Positions 30,312 through 43,114 of a DNA stretch of 64,000 nucleotides are shown piece by piece. Origin of the DNA: Silene conica (Eukaryota > Streptophyta > Magnoliopsida > Caryophyllales > Caryophyllaceae); assembly GCA_029255685.2 (NCBI GenBank), contig CM055320.2, positions 42,467,410 to 42,531,409 on the forward strand, read 5' to 3'. The notes below the pieces were generated by a model. The model was not told where the DNA came from and did no database searches. It worked only from the letters and a program-made list of their open reading frames with translations. The translations under genes were made by a program, and so were the position numbers. Within the stretch, counting starts at the first letter, position 1. Every line of letters begins with the position of its first letter.

Positions 30312-32477
30312 TCAATTGTCATAAATGGGGTCGAAGAGATCGATACTCTCAACCGCTTCAACTCGAAAACCATCCAAAAATGGTTTTAACCGTTGCCCAT
30401 TAACTTTAAATACTTTATCCGTAGAGAGACTACGGATTTCCACCGCTCCATGTGAAAAAACTTGAGTGACAATGAATGGGCCAACCCATCGGGATCTTAG
30501 CTTGCCCGGAAACAACCGAAAACGAGATTGATAGAGTAAAACCTTTTGACCAATATTAAAGGTTTTCCGAGAGAGCATCTTATCATGCCATGCCTTCGCT
30601 CGCTCTTTGAAAATCGCCGCATTCTCATACGACTCATTCCGAATCTCCTTTAGCTCTTGTAATTGCAATTTTTGGTACTCACCCGACTCATTCATTCTCA
30701 TGTTAAAGGTTTTTACCGCCCAAAAAGCTTTATGCTCAAGCTCAACCGGAAGATGACAAGACTTACCGAACACCAACCGATATGGTGACATACCAATTGG
30801 AGTTTTATAGGCCGTTTGATAGGCCCATAGCGCGTCTTCTAACCTCAAGCTCCAATCTTTCCGGCTTGGATTCACCGTTTTCTCCAAGATGGACTTCACT
30901 TCTCTATTGGACACTTGGGCTTGACCATTCGTTTGAGGATGGTAAGCGGTAGAAACTTTGTGAGTGACACAATATTTCTTTAAAAGCGCTTCAACCGTCC
31001 GATTGCAAAAGTGAGTGCCTCTATCACTTATCAATGCCCGTGGAATTTCGAACCTAGAAAAGATGTTAGACTTGATAAAATATGTAACAACTTTAGATTC
31101 GTTAGTCCTAGTGGGTTTAGCTTCCACCCACTTCGAAACATAATCAACGACAAGAAGTATATATAAGAAACCATGAGACATGGGGAATGGACCCATAAAA
31201 TATATCCCCCATACATTAAAAATTTCACAATAAAGCATAGGAGTTTGAGGCATCTCGTTACGACGAGAAATGTTACCACTTCGTTGACAATTGTCACAAG
31301 TTTTTACGAATCCATGAGCATCCCGAAACAAGCTTGGCCAATAGAAACCACAATCAAGCACTTTCTTTGCGGTTCTCCTAGCTCCAAAATGGCCTCCACA
31401 AGCATATGAATGGCAAAACGTGAGAATAGAACTCATCTCATTTTCGGGAACACACCTCCTCACCACTTGATCCGAGCAATGCTTCCACAAGTAAGGATCA
31501 TCCCAAACATAATATTTGGCATCACTCCTTATCTTGTCCTTTTGTGACTTTGAAAAACCTGTAGGAAATTCATTGGAAACAAGAAAGTTAACAATATTAG
31601 CATACCAAGGAGAAACGGAAGTAAGGGTAAAGAGTGTCTCATCGGGAAATGTGCCATGAATAGGCACTTCAAGCCCCTCTACATTCACTAGCCGACTCAA
31701 GTGGTCCGCAACCACATTCTCGGCTCCCTTCTTAACCCGAACTTCAATGTCGAATTCACTTAGCAACAATACCCATCGAATAAGTCTTGGTTTGGCCTCC
31801 TTCTTTGTCATCAAGTACCTAAGAGCGGCATGATCGGTGAACACCACCACCTTAGTACCAAGGAGATAGGACCATAATTTCTCTAGAGCAAATACCACCG
31901 CCAACATCTCTTTCTCAGTAGTAGAGTAATTCTTTTGGGCATCATTGAGAGTCATGGAGGCATAGTAAATCACATGAGGTACTCGCCCAACTCGTTGACC
32001 TAAGACGGCACCAAGGGCGTAGTCACTAGCATCACACATAAGCTCAAATGGAAGAGACCAATTTGGAGGTTGGATGATTGGGGCCGATGTCAACTTTTCT
32101 TTCAACTTGTCAAATGCTTCCTTACAAGCTAAATCAAAGTCAAAGTCCACCTCCTTTTGTAATAATTTGCACATCGGTGAAGCTACCTTGGAGAAATCTT
32201 TAATAAACCTTCTATAAAAACCTGCATGACCAAGGAAGGAGCGAACTTCACGAACATTAGTGGGGTAAGAAAGAGATTGAATAGTATCAATTTTGGCTTT
32301 ATCAACTTCAATACCTTTAGATGAGACCACATGCCCAAGGACAATACCTTGCTCTACCATGAAATGAAATTTTTCAGAATTTAAGACAAGGTTAGTGTCA
32401 ATGCATCTCTCAAGCACAAGAGATAAATGAGACAAACAACTATCAAAGGAGTCACCATGCACGGTAAAATCATCCAT
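30312..32477 (-). pseudogene. Athila-1 pol: RT C-terminal part, RNase H, integrase
   Basis: 721 codons beginning at the MDDF of the RT active site (FMDDF in context). RNase [15 protein letters not shown] (about 147-160), [18 protein letters not shown]. Integrase zinc finger: H356...H363...C394..C397. In the core, the catalytic Asp expected in the W-G-I-D-F-x-G-P motif is Tyr (about 426), while SDRGTHF (485) and the later Glu (about 528) are kept. The C-terminus has the [14 protein letters not shown] chromodomain-free tail of Athila. Upstream, a frameshift and a TAA near 32485-32505 separate it from the first half of RT. The integrase should be inactive. Confidence 0.93.
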
Positions 32478-32683
32478 GAAAACTTCAATAAAATTTCAAC
32501 ATATTAAGAAAATATGTTAACCATGCATCTTTGAAAAGTCGCGGGAGCATTACATAACCCAAATGGCATGCGTCGATACGCAAAGGTGCCAAAAGGACAA
32601 GTAAATGTGGTCTTGTCTTGATCCTCGGGGGTAATAGCAATTTGAAAGTAACCCGAGTATCCATCTAAAAAGCAATAATAAGA

Positions 32684-33460
32684 CTAACCGGCAAGCCTCT
32701 CAAGCATTTGATCAATGAATGGTAAAGGGAAATGGTCCTTCCTTGTCACCGCATTGAGTCTACGGTAGTCAATACAAACTCGCCACCCATTTTGCACTCG
32801 GGTGGGAACCAACTCTCCATGTTGATTTTCTACAACCGTTACTCCACTCTTCTTAGGTACCACTTGTGTGGGGCTCACCCACTTGCTATCGGATATTGGG
32901 TAAATCATACCCACTTGTAAAAGCTTAAGAATCTCCTTCTTCACCACCTCCATCATAGGTGGGTTCAATCTCCTTTGTGGTTGCCTCACCGGTTTGGCAT
33001 CGTTCTCTAGGAATATGTGATGCATACAAGTCGTTGGACTAATGCCCTTGATGTCGGCAATAGTCCACCCAATTGCAAGTTTATTTTCCTTAAGGACCTC
33101 TATCAACTTTACCTCTTGCTCCTTGGTGAGCTTGTTAGAAATGATCACCGGTAAAGTTTCTTCATCACCTAGAAAAACATACTTCAAATGGTCCGGTAAT
33201 GGCTTCAGCTCAACCACGGGTGCCTGCAAAACTAAGGGTAACAATTTCTCACGGGGCAAAGTTAGTGTTAGAGGTTTAGAAAATGAAGGCATGATGGGAG
33301 AACTTTCAATCTTGTCTAAGGAAGCCACAACTTCTTTCAAGTCATTAGATATAGAGAAATCCAATTCATCAAAAGATAAGCTATTATCAATAGCCACAAG
33401 CAAATCATCTCCTCCATTCACATTGAACACATCCTGCACTAAGGGTGTGTTTGGATACAA
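32684..33460 (-). pseudogene. Athila-1 pol: linker and RT N-terminal part
   Basis: 258 codons; the first few are encoded by the MITE, true Athila sequence starts at 33442. Landmarks of Athila RT are present: LPDHLKYVFLGDEETLPVII, GISPTTCMHHIFLE, PQRRLNPPMMEVVKKEILKLL, SDSKWVSPTQVVPKKSG, WRVCIDYRRLNAVTRKDHFPLPFIDQMLERLAG. The ORF stops at a TAG just after this, and RT continues in the same region through 32483-32680 before the frameshift. Confidence 0.9.
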
Positions 33461-33899
33461 TTTTAGGAGGGAAAGGGAGGGGAGGGAAAGGGAGGGGAGG
33501 TGAGGTGAGGTGAGGTGAGGTGAGGTGAGGTGAGGTGAGGTGAGGTGAGGTGAGGTGAGGGGAATTGTGGTTGTTTGGATAATAAAAATTTTAAGAGGGA
33601 AATGGGAGGGGATAAAAGAGGGACATGATGTATTGTATGAAGGATGTTATGGAATATGATGAATAATGACAATAATACACTTCCCATACAACTATGAAGC
33701 TTTGAAGTTGTGTTTTCCTTCCAAATCTCACCTCCCTAGGAAAGAAATCAATTTGAACTAAAGGAGAGAAAATAGATCCTCTCATTTCTTTCCCCCCTCA
33801 TTTCCCACCCTCTAAATATTGTATCCAAACAAGAGAAACTTCATCCCTCCCTTTCCCTCCCCTCCCTTTCCCTCAAAATACCCCTATCCAAACATAGCC
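33443..33899 (+). mobile_element. Tourist-like MITE (PIF/Harbinger type) with an expanded ggtga repeat
   Basis: 457 bp. Left end gggtgtgtttggata and right end tatccaaacatagcc are imperfect inverted repeats. The TSD is taa (33440-33442 and 33900-33902), the size and sequence preferred by PIF/Harbinger elements. Non-coding. A tandem ggtga tract lies at about 33497-33560, and both arms are rich in gggagggaaag. It interrupts the Athila-1 protease-RT frame. Confidence 0.8.
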
Positions 33900-34934
33900 T
33901 AAAGGTTCTAAAACATCAATCATGAAACAAGAATGATCATCACGAGGATACTTCTTGGCATCATAGATATTAAAATTAACGACTTGACCTTCGGCCTCCA
34001 TAGTGAGAGAGCCATTAGACACATCAATTTTTGTACTTGCGGTTCTTAAGAATGGCCTACCTAAAAGTATAGGAGCTGCTTGTGAATCATGTTCCATGTC
34101 AAGTACATAAAAATCAGCGTTAAAGATTAGTTTATCAACCATTACAAGTACATCCTCAACTACCCCTTTAGGATAAGCATTTGAACGATCGGCCAATTGA
34201 ATTACCACCCCCGTTTTAACCAAAAGTCCTAATTTCAACGACTTGTATAAGGAATATGGGAGTACATTAATTGAAGCACCTAACTCAAGCATAGCATTAG
34301 GAATAGTGGTGTCTCCTAAGATACAAGGTACGGTAAACATACCCGGATCACTACACTTGGGTGGTAACTTAATGTTGAACAAAGCCGACACATGTTCATT
34401 GACTTTAACTTTTTGGACACCCTTTAATTTTTGATTCCTTTTAATGGTACACAATTCCTTAATAAATTTAGCATATCGAGGCACGCTTTTCAATAAATCT
34501 AACAAAGGAATGTTTACCTCACATTTGCGAAAAGTCTCATAGACATCCTTGTCTTGCATAGGACGACTTTTCCTTTGGAGTGCCTCGGGAAATGGTGGAG
34601 CATCCACATAAGTTGGTGTGACAACCGGTGTTACTTCCTCCTCTTGAACCAATGATTGGTTGACAGTAGGCTCAACGATCAACTCCTCTTCTTCTATGAT
34701 CTCATTAATCTTTGCTTTTGATCCTTGCAACTCCTTACCACTTCTCAAAGTCATGGCACTTGCATTGGGCTTGGGATTAGGAATGGTTTGAGATGGTAAT
34801 TTCCCGGAATCCCTAGCTTCAAGCCTCCCAAGAGCACTAGACATTTGGCCAAATTGATTTTCCAAGTTTTGGATGCTAGCCTTCGTCTCTTGTTGAAATT
34901 GTACTTGATTAGCTTGCATATATAGTAGCCACAT
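33900..34934 (-). pseudogene. Athila-1 gag C-terminus and aspartic protease
   Basis: About 345 codons of element sequence. The N-terminal part includes a coiled-coil-like QFQQETKASIQNLENQFGQM segment, then NASAMTLRSGKEL, typical of Athila Gag-Pol before protease. The protease motif is LELGASINVLPYSLY (about 215-229): the catalytic Asp of D-L-G-A-S is Glu here (217). A second protease landmark, ILLGRPFLRTA, is intact. Downstream the frame runs into the MITE. A frameshift near 34920 separates it from the upstream Gag frame. Confidence 0.88.
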
Positions 34935-35094
34935 TAGAGGTGAGAGCCCGAATCATGTCCTCTGTAGACATGGATGGAGTAGAAGTTTGATCTGGTGGCC
35001 TTGGAATGAACCTTGTTTTAGTTTGACCAAATTGTTGCCCAAAAGTTTGAGAGTGACCTTGTTGACCAAATGATGAGCTTTGGCCTGGTTGCAA
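34909..35094 (-). pseudogene. Athila-1 gag, Gln/Gly-rich segment
   Basis: 61 codons, MQPGQSSSFGQQGHSQTFGQQ onward, low-complexity Gln/Gly/Ser followed by MSTEDMIRALTSN. It is in frame with the upstream Gag ORF, separated by a TAA, and out of frame with the protease ORF. Confidence 0.75.
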
Positions 35095-35115
35095 ACCGCC
35101 TTGCGGGTTCCCATA

Positions 35116-35706
35116 TTAGAAACCGGGATGGTCTCTCCTCATAGGATTATAGTAAGGCTTAGATCTCATTTGACCACAAGTACCCGCGGCATTCACTGCT
35201 TCGGTCTCCTCCTGGATATGTGGGCATTGATCACTAGCATGCCCATTGGACGAACAAATACCACAAGCGTGCACTTGTTGCATGTTCCCCACAAGCATCT
35301 CCCTCCTCAAGGAAGTCAAATCTTCAACCTTGCTCTCTAAGGAAGTGTTTGAGGTAGAGTTAGCCATGCTCACCCTTTTGGTTTTGGATCTTGTACTAAA
35401 TTGGCGTGTGCTTTCGGCAAGCTCACCCAATAGTTCATTGGCTTCATTCGGATTTTTGTTGAGGATACCTCTACCACTAGCACTATGCACCATTCGAGCA
35501 TCTTCCGGCGATAACCCTCCAACAAAATAGATGATGAGATCTTGGTCATTATAACCATGGTAGGGACAACTTGCACATAGCTTCTTGAACCGCTCCCAAT
35601 AGTCATAAAGTGTTTCATCATCCGTTTGCTCAACATTGGATATCTTCTTCTTAAGATCGGATGATTTGGAAGCCGGAAAATACTTTTCAAGAAACGCCTT
35701 CTTCAT
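35116..35706 (-). pseudogene. Athila-1 gag, capsid C-terminal part and zinc knuckle
   Basis: 196 codons. MKKAFLEKYFPASKSSDLKKKI, TLYDYWERFKKLCASCPYHGY and LIIYFVGGLSPEDARMVHSASGRGILN are the standard Athila Gag signature. A CCHC knuckle CGICSSNGHASDQC lies around residues 147-160 and should bind RNA. A TAG in the ARDWL region upstream and a TAA after DHPGF break the gene. Confidence 0.9.
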
Positions 35707-35823
35707 TGCCGCCCAAGTGGTGATACTACCCGGTGGAAGGTACTATAACCAATCTCTAGCGGTGTCCTTGAGTGAGAACGGAAATGCTCTCAACTTGATT
35801 TGTTCTTCGGTAACACCATTAGG

Positions 35824-36033
35824 TTACATGCTAGTGCACACCACATGAAACTCCGATAAATGCTTGTTTGGATCTTCACCACTTAACCCATGGAATGCGG
35901 GTAATAAGTGGATCAAACCCGACTTCAATTCAAATGTGGTGCCTTCCTCCAAGGCCGGAAAAGTGATGCATAAAGGTTGTTGAGTGAGATCGGGCGCGGT
36001 GAGCTCCCTAATCATCCTAGTTTCTCTTGGCAT
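35824..36033 (-). pseudogene. Athila-1 gag N-terminus
   Basis: 69 codons from MPRETRMIRELTAPDL, the probable natural start about 230 bases after the primer site. PLCITFPALEEGTTFELKSGLIHLLPAFHGLSGEDPNKHLSEFHVVC is the Athila Gag N-terminal pattern. A TAA follows CTSM. Same frame as the next Gag segment. Confidence 0.88.
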
Positions 36034-36259
36034 GTTGATCTTTCCTTTTTCTTATTTCTTGTCTTGATTGTCAAATTGAAGCTTTCGCCTTATCGCTCTT
36101 CTAACACGAAAAAGAGTTCTCTCCAATTCTGGATCAAAATCCAACAATTCCTTATTAGTAGAACGGGTGTTCGGCATAAACCAAACACTAAAATAAAATT
36201 CCAAAAATAAATAGAAATAAAAATAAACAATAACACAAAAATAAACAAACAATATCCCT

Positions 36260-36277
36260 TCCCCGACAACGGCGCCA
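36260..36277 (-). other. Athila-1 primer-binding site
   Basis: Minus strand tggcgccgttgtcgggga, the Asp-tRNA-type site of Athila elements, five bases from the LTR edge at 36283. Confidence 0.9.
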
Positions 36278-36967
36278 AAATTTGGCTAGACTTGTCGTGA
36301 GTCTCCAAATTAATAATTGTATCCACTACAAACTCAAACTAGTAGCTAGTGTAAGTAGGGGTCGATCCCACAAGGAAGGTCTTTGTCGATTAAATGTGTG
36401 CTAAAGTTAAGTAACCAAATGGGGGGTTTGATGTGTTGATTGATCTAATCTATTAAGACGAAAATCAAATGCAATAAATATAAAAATGATGTAAATAATA
36501 ATAAAAGGAATCTCGGAACAAACTATTTCCACCAACAAGCTAAAGATTGATCATTGACTCTATTGATTTACTTTGTTTTTGAATACTTTGTTATTGAAAT
36601 CATAAATTTCTATTCTCACTTAAGTATAGCTAATCACTACGAAAGCGTACATAAAAAGCCCTTACGAATATGACAACCTAATCCAAGCGTCTAAGTTAAA
36701 TCACAACGTAGAGTAAATCAATGAGAATTAACAAAGATGAATGAACGCACTCACAAGCAGGATACGATTTGATTCATACGAGTATTATCTTTCTATAAAT
36801 CAACAATGATGAAACGGCATACGAATTGATGAAATATAGTTGCTACAAAATATTTAGGTGAATGAACAATCCGATTCGATTACCCAAATTAGCAATTGAT
36901 TTTTAATTAAAACAATTACGTGATCAAACTAGAAGTAAAATTAACAACCAAATATTAAAACTAAGCA

Positions 36968-38245
36968 TGTAACATTTCATGTTTTGAAGTCCTTTCATTA
37001 GTTTTGCTGTTACTGGGTGTCACACCTTGTGTTCGTTACATGCTTAGCGACCAGTTAGTTGTTCATGGGATGGTGAACTTCGGGACGAAGTTCATTTTAA
37101 GGAGGGAAGACTGTAATACCCCGTATCTTATCGATAATTAATTTATATAATTAATATTGTGTTGATAAATATTTGAACGTTTGTATTCGATAAATTAATT
37201 ATCGAATAAGTGTTTTATAATTTATATGTTGTGTTAAGGGGTCGAGTCTACAAGTTAGTTAGAAAACCGTGTTATAATATCCTTTGGGCCTCGAAGTAAT
37301 GACCATCTCATGTTAACAGCCCGTCTAGACTCAAATAGACCACAGCTTGACAAACCCTAGACCACAGCTTGACAAACCCAAAAAAAAAGACATCTCGAAA
37401 AACCCTAAACAGGAACTCTACCCTAACCCTCACGAAACCTCTCTACTGCCGTCATGTTTAACCCTACCCTAACCCTACTTTCGGACCTAGTCGACATACG
37501 AATGCCTCACTTCCTTACTGCCGCCACTTCAGGGTTTGGGAGGATGCCCTACATGGTAGGTAGGGTGATCTAGGGCCGCCGGAATTCATGGAAAAGAAGG
37601 TATGGTCACCGCGTTTGCATTCTTACTGTTTACGGTTTCGTGATAGTTCGTAGTGTAATTCGTTTATGCTAATCTAAGTTTTTTTTTCAGTTTCTTTACG
37701 GGCAGTAGTCGGGGTGGTGGGGTGGTGGGGTGGTGGTTGTGTCGGTGGTTAAAATGGGGTTCGTGTAGGTGGTTGACGTTTTTGTTTTGTTTTAGGGAGT
37801 GTTTGCGTTGCAGGGGTGTTGTGGGGGTGGTGCCACCGTTGACTCGGGGGAGGTCAACACGGTGGCACCAATGTTGGCGTCTTAGTCCAGTGTCGGGGAT
37901 GGCAGCAATGGTGGTTATGGGTTGCGTAAGGATTTCGAGTGGTGGTTGCAGGGTTTGTTGTTAGAAGGACCGTGATGGACCAGACCTGGTTAGGGTAGCT
38001 AACTCAACTCACCGGCTGGAGTCGAAGAGTCGCTGGGTACGGTGGTTGTTGGCAGGGAGTGTGGTGTAGCGTGGTGTTTGGGTAAGGGACGGTTGCGCGG
38101 AGTACGAGTGTCGAATGTTTGGTTTGGGTGGTACGTAATAATATTACTACTACTATGATTTTATTATTATTTTTTTATTATTATTATTCTATTATTACTA
38201 TTTTATTATTAATTTTGGTGGTTGTCTTGGGTGTTATTATTATTC

Positions 38246-38282
<37 letters not shown>

Positions 38283-39395
38283 CATTATTATTTGTTGTTA
38301 TTATGATTTATCAATATACTTATTAATAGTATAAACCTTTATGTTATGATATGGTTGGTTAGATTACTATTTTGGGTTGTTGCTTCGTGTTGATTAAAAT
38401 ACGAGTCGGGAAACTAGTGAGTCGTGGGAGTTTCTATTTTGGGAAAGTTTCTAATTATAGAAACTTTCCACTTATGGAAGGTTTCTATTTATAGTAAGTA
38501 TGGTTTGTTTATGGGGTTCGGGAAGTTTATTGATTTGTTACAAATACGTGTTTAGGTAGCAATTTCCGCGTGGAACATTCTAGTGAACTTGGGATTTGAC
38601 TGCTCTTCTGCAATTCGAGATAGGGGAATACCGTATGCCTGCTGATGAGCTATTTGATTATTAATCGTTGTTAACAATGTTAATCTTATTATATTAAATG
38701 ATTGATATATTGCTTTATTTGATTGAATAATTCTGTGACACGATACGATGTGACGAATAATGGGTCTTGTGATATGGAGCGGAGTATATTGGGTCTTGTG
38801 ACTGGTGTGGAGTATATTGGGTCTTGTGACTGGTGTGGAGTATATTGGGTCTTGTGATTGGTGTGGAGTATATTGGGTCTTGTGATTGGTGTGGAGGTAA
38901 TGGGTCTTGTGATCGGTGCGGAGTTTACTTGGTGTTGGATCGGTGCGGAGTTTATTTGGTGTTGGATCGGTGCGGAGTTTATTTGGCGTTGGATCAGTGC
39001 GGAGTATATTATATTGTTGTCTTATTTATCTTTCTACTCAACCTCGCGGTTGACCCTGTGTATTCGTGTGACACCTACGATGATCCGGAATGGGGAGTAG
39101 ATTTTACAGGTCGGTGACAGATGGATTGGGAGTTTGGGCATGGAGAGAGACATGGCTTGGACCTACTTAGAGTAGGATCACACTTAGATATCGTCAGTTG
39201 TACTTTTATTTTTTTTTATCAAAGTTTGGTTCTCGTAGTTGTTGTAATATCAAATTTAAATTTAATCATTTTTTATATAAAGTACTTTGGTTTGCTTACT
39301 TTGTTATTCACTACCTTGGATATTCCGAGATGGTAACAGCTTTATTTATTTGAGAATGTCTTGCTAAAGGCTCTTAAATAAATGGGGGTGTTACA
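36968..39395 (+). repeat. Gypsy-D 5' LTR, with an older LTR start inside
   Basis: 2428 bp, tgtaacatttcatg to gggggtgttaca. At 37075-37093 it contains gaacttcg-gga-cgaagttc and then aaggagggaagac followed by tgtaataccccg at 37112: a complete polypurine tract and gypsy LTR start 144 bases inside the present LTR. Tandem repeats lie at about 38771-39015, a hairpin tcaacc-tcgc-ggttga at 39038-39053, and ATT tracts at 38150-38292. ORFs have no domain. Confidence 0.88.
38771..39015 (+). repeat. Gypsy-D LTR tandem repeats (left copy)
   Basis: About five units of ggagtatattgggtcttgtg (about 28 bp) pass into about four units of ggtgttggatcggtgcggag (about 28 bp). The right LTR has a related array at about 44890-45140 with a different order and number of units. 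Confidence 0.75.
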
Positions 39396-42300
39396 AAGTG
39401 GTATCAGAGCGAACGATCCTCAGGCCTAAACCAAATGAATAATAATGAACGTAGGAAGAGTCAAATAAAATGAACCCCGAGATGAAACTCTTAGGAGCCC
39501 CAAAAAGGAACGAGATGAGTTAGGGGCCCCCTCACACCAGACCTAGGCCCTTTCAGTTCTGTCTCGGGAACCCTATGAGAGTAATTGAAGAGTGGGGTAG
39601 GCTATATAGTGACCAAGTTGTGCTGTACTAACGTTCTTGCTGGTGAAGGATGTGGTAAGTAATATGTGAGTGTGATTAATGACGTGTGTTAGAAGGGTAT
39701 GTGTGATATGAAGTGTGGATCGAGTTGGATGATTTAATTGATATTCCAAGAGGATGGATGTTTATTTGTTTAGCGATAGTTAAGAGTGGTGTGACATATG
39801 ACTTTGGTATTTTGAAATGTTCATATGATTACCTAGTATTTAATGCCTATCGTTATTATATGACTTTGACGTTTAAATTCCTTGTAAGGATGAATAAATC
39901 AGTTGATCTTAGGATTATATGTTATAGTAATCCATGTCTAGTGATATGCAGAATGTGTTTCCCTAAGCTAGGAAGGTATGTAGTATGTGTTGCATATTTC
40001 GTACTTAAAATTTTATGCCTATTATTACACATTTAAATTCGTTATGAAGTTAGTAATCAATAAAGGACATCGTGGTAATTCCCAATTTATAGTTCCGTAC
40101 TTGAATAGGTTGTGATTGTGCGATATTAGAAACTAATTTACTTAGATATATACATGTATAACCATCGAGTTATTTAGTTGGTTATATTTTCAGTTTCGAG
40201 ATCCTTACCGTGTTCTTGATAATAGTTACAGTTTGAATGATGCTTACATGTTAAGATGGTGGTGTTTGTACTTCAAATAGTATGTCAACATGTTTTGGAA
40301 GAAGAATGGTCATATTTAAAGGTGATAATGTGAAGTGAATTTAAGAAACACAAAATTTTGATAAATTTACAGAAGGATACCTTGTTGTACGGGCAGCCTT
40401 TTGAAATGTGTTTTATATACGAACATGGAGATTTTATTTATGACAACCTTCGTACTTTGCTTCTCAATGGTTTTGGTTTCATGTTAAAACGACTTGTATT
40501 TTGGGAGAAATAAATCTTTTAGTCGACAGTGGTAGATTGTTACTGCACAGTTCTATTTTGACCAATGTTTTGGAAAAGAAACCATCTAAAACGTATTTAT
40601 TGTTTATATATGATTCCAACTCCAATATTCAATATATTCATTCACGTTTTCCAGATGATGAGTCACGTGAAATCTTGACAAGACGTTAATTAATAGTGGT
40701 TTTGCAAGTTGCCCAGGTTCCTGTTTATTGCTGAAAAGTTTTGTTCAGACCAATTTGTTATAGATAACTTCCTTAAGTTTTGCATTTTATTCGTTTTCCT
40801 ATGATTAGAGAATCCATCATACTTCTCAAAAACTGTAATGGTTCACGAAATGGCTGAACGTTTATTTAATTATAATTTTTGGACGTTGTAACATGATGTT
40901 TGATCGCTGGAATCGTAAGTATGTAAGTTTTATATAAAAGTCTAATAAAATATGATTAATGTGAAGTGACCACGTGGTATATTGACTTGGCATTAGTAAC
41001 ATATATTGTAACGCTTTAAAATGAATATGAACCTCACTATAAGATAATGTAACCCTGGTTGATTTCGTCAAGTTTATATAAAATCGTTTCAGTAATACCA
41101 ACACCCTTGTTTTCTAATGTTATGACCTCAAAAATAACGATGTGGTATTCGTATGTGATGTCAAAAGCATGCTTATTTGAGAAGAGACTTGCCATGTGGC
41201 AGAATGAAATTTAACTGGTAAGCTTATTAGCATGATATGGTAATCTAATGGTTATATGTAATTGTGATTATTTGAACAATGTGAGTCTTGTTGATGTCCT
41301 TTCGTATATTGATGGTTTATCTCTGTCTAGTTACCTGTGATTATAGTCTTTATAACTTTTCAAGTATATTGTTATACCAAACAGTGAATTGCGTATTGTT
41401 ATATTAGGATCTGATAATAATGTGTTGAATTATCAATTATTGACATATGATTTATGGAAGTATTAGTCTGGTGAATTTGTTTACTTTTAACGTTAATTTT
41501 TGTTTTCATAATTCATGAACTAAAAGAACAATGATTTAGTAAAGGAGAGTCGGGATGTTCCCGTGTAGTCTTGATTCGATCTATAACTTGTAAAATTTTC
41601 CTTGATTCGTGTTTAAAATTGTCACAAGCTACCCTTTCAACGTTTCAAACATTTCAAAATATTTTCACAGTGATAAACCAGGATAAAGCTTGATGTTTGA
41701 TAATTATGGTGATTGTTTTGCAATATGACTATTCTGTAGCTATGTGTCGATGAAATCCTGCTTGAATGTTAATTGCTGCGCATTGTATAAAACCCTTATT
41801 TACAAGTCATATATAGTAATATTTTCATGATAAATGATGTAATGTGAGTGGACGGATATATACCTAAGTGATTTTGTTAACTTATTGATATCTGAGAATG
41901 TTAAACGGTCATGTAAGTCTATGATTTGTGTATACCTGGTGAAATATGTCAATGTTCCATGTTTCATTACGTTAATTAACTTTTGCTTTATGTCTTTTCT
42001 AAAATAGGATTTTACTTCTATGGTGTGACTAAGAACATGAAACATTTCAATCTGTCGAGTATGAACTATGAGCTTCTTGATTGTCTAAATTGTTGTAAAT
42101 ATATTAAATTGTGATAAAATTTCAAAGGTATGTGAGTGTTAGCTACCCTGATTCTGCTTTACTGCATAACACGATTCTACCGATACTAATACTCTTATTA
42201 TTGTTCGAGGTTATATGTTTACATGATAATTGATATGCGTTTCTTACGAGTACTTATTTGGGTTGAAAATTGTAGTTGTTCCTTTATTTTGATAGTTAAT

Positions 42301-43114
42301 ATTTCCTACTGATAAGATAATCCTTATGTTTGTGAGACGGGTTGAGTCGTGAGATAGGTAAGCTTTTGGTAGTTGATTAGTTGTGTTATGTACAATAATT
42401 CTGTACTAGGTTGGTTTGGCATAATGTACAATTCTTGTTTACAAACCTTGCAATTGTAAGGATATTTAACTGATGGGATATAGGCTGTGTATGAGTCTAG
42501 TACAAAAACAATGTTTGAGATTAAGATTGGATTTTAGGGTTGTATCGAGTTGTCGTATTCTTTGCCTTAACTTGTGGGTGAGTAGCTTAGACTTATGATC
42601 TAAGTGTTGAGCAAGGTTTGGACCTTTGACGATATTGAAATTGATATTGAGATTGGTTATTGGAATGAGTTATGGGGCTTATATGCCGAGTTATTGTTAC
42701 GGTCCGGAGTGACCTAATTATTGAGTTACACTGTTTGAGTTGATATCGATATCGAATTGGAAGTACTGAATTGCGGTCTATTTCCACCAGTTCGCTCACC
42801 CCTTGTCTTTGGTCTTAGATTCGACGATGAGTGTGATCCTTGGAGTAAGATGGTATGAGATAAAGTAATGAGTAAGACGAATTAATGAGCTGAGATTTGT
42901 CTAATGAGGTTACGGGGACGTAACCGTGTTTAAGGAGGGTAGGATTGTAAAATCTTTTGTTCATGATATGGCTAGGTTGTTACGACATGACTAATTGGTA
43001 CGTCGTGATTGTTTGAATATACTTGATAATCCGGATTTTGTTGTTTTCGTGAAGTATCCTTTAATAAGTTATAGGTTCAACTTTGGGGACAAAGTTTTCT
43101 TAACGAGGGTAGAA
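39396..43114 (+). other. Gypsy-D internal region, no coding domains
   Basis: Begins with the primer site tggtatcagagc (39399-39410). ORFs up to 107 codons (39713-40036) show no motif. Near the right end are two more hairpin-plus-purine-tract junctions: ggttacg-ggga-cgtaacc (42908-42925) with tgtaaaatc at 42945, and aactttg-ggga-caaagtt (43079-43096) directly before the LTR at 43115. Confidence 0.75.

Noticed and set aside
37430..37490. ccctaaccctaccc telomere-like stretch (also 43550-43625)
   Set aside because: Irregular and short, within the gypsy-D LTR in both copies; not an interstitial telomere array.
37722..37964. 80-codon ORF, repeated at 43861-44103
   Set aside because: Lies in gypsy-D LTR sequence and is conserved only because the LTRs are near-identical; no domain.
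39713..40036. 107-codon ORF in the gypsy-D interior
   Set aside because: No Gag, Pol or other motif; AT-rich sequence in which an ORF of this size is expected by chance.
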